Positions 62,351 through 64,000 of a stretch of 64,000 nt of DNA are shown in pieces. The position numbers and the translations under genes are program-made. Source of the DNA: R-RK-3 sp031399085. Lineage in GTDB: Bacteria > Pseudomonadota > Alphaproteobacteria > Rhizobiales > Rhodomicrobiaceae. Each line of letters starts with the position of its first letter. Position 1 is the first letter of the stretch. The notes under the pieces are model-generated. The model had not been told where the DNA came from, did no database searches, and saw only the letters and a list, made by a program, of their open reading frames with translations. Location: positions 58,233 through 122,232 of the forward strand of contig JANNOQ010000095.1 in assembly GCA_031399085.1 (NCBI GenBank), given 5' to 3'.

Positions 62351-64000
62351 ATGCTACGGGCGAGCCTCACGCGCATCATCTTACATGTTTTAATGATGAC
62401 GATGCTGGCGGTTATTGGCTGCGCGTCCGCGCGGGCGCAGAGCGCGGCAGAGATCAACGCCCTCGTCTTGCAGGTCGACCAGCTTTATGCGCAGGGCAAA
62501 TATTCCGAAGCGTCCGCGCTTACCGAGCGGATTGTGGCGGCCGCCGAAAAACTTCTCGGGAAGGATGATCCTTTCCTGCTGGCGGCAGGCAACAATCTGG
62601 CCGAGCTTTATCGGGAACAGGGCCGCTACAGCGAGGCCGAGCCGCTCTATCGGCGCGTCGTGGATGCCAGCGAACGCATGAACGGGCTGGAGCATCCAAA
62701 TACGATCGCGATCATCAGCAATCTGGCGGAACTTTATCACAATCAGGGACGCCTAGACGAAGCCGAGCCGCTTTATCACCGAGTGCTGAACGCCTCTGAG
62801 CGCGTACTTGGCAAGGAGCATCCTGATACGCTTATCAGCGTCAACAATTTGGCGGCACTATATCTGAGCCAACGGCGCTACGACGATGCCGAGCCGCTTT
62901 TCCGTCGCGCCTTGGAGGCGTCCGAGCGCGTCCTTGGCGCGGAGCATCCCGATACGCTTCGCAGCGTCAACAGTCTGGCGGCGCTTTATCACAAGCAGCG
63001 TCGCTATGACGATGCCGAGCCCCTCTATCGACGGGCCCGCGAGGCAAGAACGCGCGTGCTGGGAACTGAACATCCCGAGACGCTGACGAGCCTCAACAAT
63101 CTCGCGAAACTCTATGAGGCCGAGGGCCGCTATGACGAGGCCGAGCCGCTCTACAGCAGCGTCATTGAGGCATCGGAGCGCGTGCTAGGCAAGGAACATC
63201 CGCGTACGCTGGCGAGCGTCAGCAATATGGGTATCGTGCATTTTTCGCAGCGCGACTGGGCAGGGGCAGCCCAATTCTGGGGTCGAAGCACGGCTGCAAT
63301 CATCCAGCGAACGCAACGCGGCATGCTGAACGCAGGCCTAACCGGCAACAAGCAGAGCGAGGCCGAGCAATCGAACTGGCAATTCTGGGGCCTGGTTAAG
63401 GCGTTACACCGCCTAACGGCAGAAATTCCAGGCTCGGATCCGGCGATGGCATTGCGCGAGACGTTCCGGATTGCTCAATGGACGCTTGGCTCCGAGGTGG
63501 CGCAATCGCTGGCGCAAATGGCCGCGCGCGGGACCAAGGGCGATGCGGAGCTTGCTGGTCTGGTTCGTGAGCGCCAGGATCTTGTGGTCGATTGGCAGAT
63601 GCGCGATGGCTTGCGCAATTCGGCCCTGGGCGAGGCGCCGGACAAACGCGATGCCGAGGCCGAGGCGGGGAATTCGGCCAGGCTCGCCGCCGTTGAAGGG
63701 CGGCTTGCTACAATCGATCAGCGGCTGGCGACGGCGTTCCCTGACTATGCCGCACTCGCGAACCCAACGCCGCTTTCGGTCGAGGAGGTGCAAGCTCAGC
63801 TGCGCGCGGACGAAGCACTCATCTTGTTTCTCGATGTTGACAGCAGGTTCACACCAACCCCCGAGGAAACCTTCATCTGGGTTGTGACCAAAACGGATCT
63901 GCGCTGGGTTCGCTCCGACCTTGGGACGGCAGCGCTGACCCGCGAGGTGCAGGCGCTGCGCTGCGGGCTGGACGAAGAGGAATGGGCGACACCGAGCAAT
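62351..64000 (+). CDS. Exported TPR-CHAT protein, N-terminal part (cut by window edge)
   Basis: At least 550 residues, open to the window end. An export signal with a possible lipobox (LAVIGCASA, C24; cleavage after ASARA is an alternative) is followed by six kinesin-light-chain-type TPRs of 42 residues. Their DNA repeats exactly every 126 bp from about 62590 to 63220, with cores NNLAELYREQGRYSEAEPLY and ERVLGKEHPDTL. A linker comes next, then the start of a CHAT (caspase HetF-associated with TPRs) domain at about residue 474 (LSVEEVQAQLRADEALILFLDV). The catalytic His/Cys lie beyond the window. AGGGG lies 5 bp before the ATG. Confidence 0.85.
   Translation, partial: MLRASLTRIILHVLMMTMLAVIGCASARAQSAAEINALVLQVDQLYAQGKYSEASALTERIVAAAEKLLGKDDPFLLAAGNNLAELYREQGRYSEAEPLYRRVVDASERMNGLEHPNTIAIISNLAELYHNQGRLDEAEPLYHRVLNASERVLGKEHPDTLISVNNLAALYLSQRRYDDAEPLFRRALEASERVLGAEHPDTLRSVNSLAALYHKQRRYDDAEPLYRRAREARTRVLGTEHPETLTSLNNLAKLYEAEGRYDEAEPLYSSVIEASERVLGKEHPRTLASVSNMGIVHFSQRDWAGAAQFWGRSTAAIIQRTQRGMLNAGLTGNKQSEAEQSNWQFWGLVKALHRLTAEIPGSDPAMALRETFRIAQWTLGSEVAQSLAQMAARGTKGDAELAGLVRERQDLVVDWQMRDGLRNSALGEAPDKRDAEAEAGNSARLAAVEGRLATIDQRLATAFPDYAALANPTPLSVEEVQAQLRADEALILFLDVDSRFTPTPEETFIWVVTKTDLRWVRSDLGTAALTREVQALRCGLDEEEWATPSN

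Noticed and set aside
1..64000. tRNA, rRNA, CRISPR arrays, insertion sequences
   Set aside because: No cloverleaf with conserved loops, regular spacer-repeat array or transposase frame was found by reading; a covariance search was not possible.

Overview
The window is a GC-rich, gene-dense stretch of chromosome from an alphaproteobacterium, most probably of the order Hyphomicrobiales (Rhizobiales). The evidence is the gene content and order: ccmABCDG beside acnA; dapF-mtaB-ftsY-yciB; argH-lptM-lysA next to a TIGR02302/DUF4175 protein; ftsEX facing an MJ0042 zinc-ribbon/DUF3426 protein; a CarD regulator; a NadQ-type NAD regulator; and an ELM1-like protein. A Beijerinckiaceae/Methylocystis-like host would fit, but this is inference. 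No rRNA, tRNA, CRISPR array, insertion sequence or prophage was found, and most of the region is housekeeping.

Layout. 0-4 kb: start of an EVE-domain gene (cut by the window edge), a secreted DUF1223 protein and aconitase. 4-8 kb: cytochrome c maturation genes ccmA, ccmB, ccmC, ccmD and ccmG, interrupted between ccmB and ccmC by an antisense Mrr-type restriction gene. 8.4-13 kb: dapF, mtaB, ftsY and two tandem yciB paralogues. 13-16 kb: a MarR regulator, nadA behind a double operator, and an enoyl-CoA hydratase. 16-24 kb: pbpC and a giant alpha-2-macroglobulin, the usual envelope pair. 24-30 kb: acetyl-CoA synthetase and a B12-dependent ribonucleotide reductase. 30-35 kb: plsC, a YdcF-like protein, ftsX, ftsE and the zinc-ribbon protein. 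35-42 kb: TIGR02302 protein, lysA, lptM, argH, tlpA and a phosphoesterase. 42-46 kb: LysR, trxB, ELM1-like and Lrp genes plus a low-GC orphan. 46-52 kb: greA, carB and cysS. 52-55 kb: a translationally coupled run of a DUF559 nuclease, a GFA-family protein and cimA, then a DUF423 protein. 55-60 kb: ispA and mtgA (facing start codons that overlap), rpmF, a membrane protein, nadQ and carD. 60-64 kb: two exported cell-wall-hydrolase-like proteins divergent from an exported TPR-CHAT protein that runs off the window.

Links between genes. Lysine/cell-wall supply (dapF, lysA) sits with peptidoglycan synthesis and division (pbpC, mtgA, ftsEX, ftsY, yciB). Periplasmic thiol chemistry is represented by ccmG, tlpA and trxB. 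NAD synthesis shows a possible complete circuit: a NadQ-like repressor gene at 58.0 kb and two matching inverted repeats at the nadA promoter at 13.7 kb.

The least ordinary parts are the exported TPR-CHAT/lysozyme-like/CHAP cluster at 60.3-64 kb, the restriction gene inserted in the ccm operon, the interspersed palindromic repeats (14.8, 38.9 and 52 kb), the nuclease ORF whose N-terminal half is made of repeat DNA, and the nadA double operator. Base composition statements are by eye, not computed.
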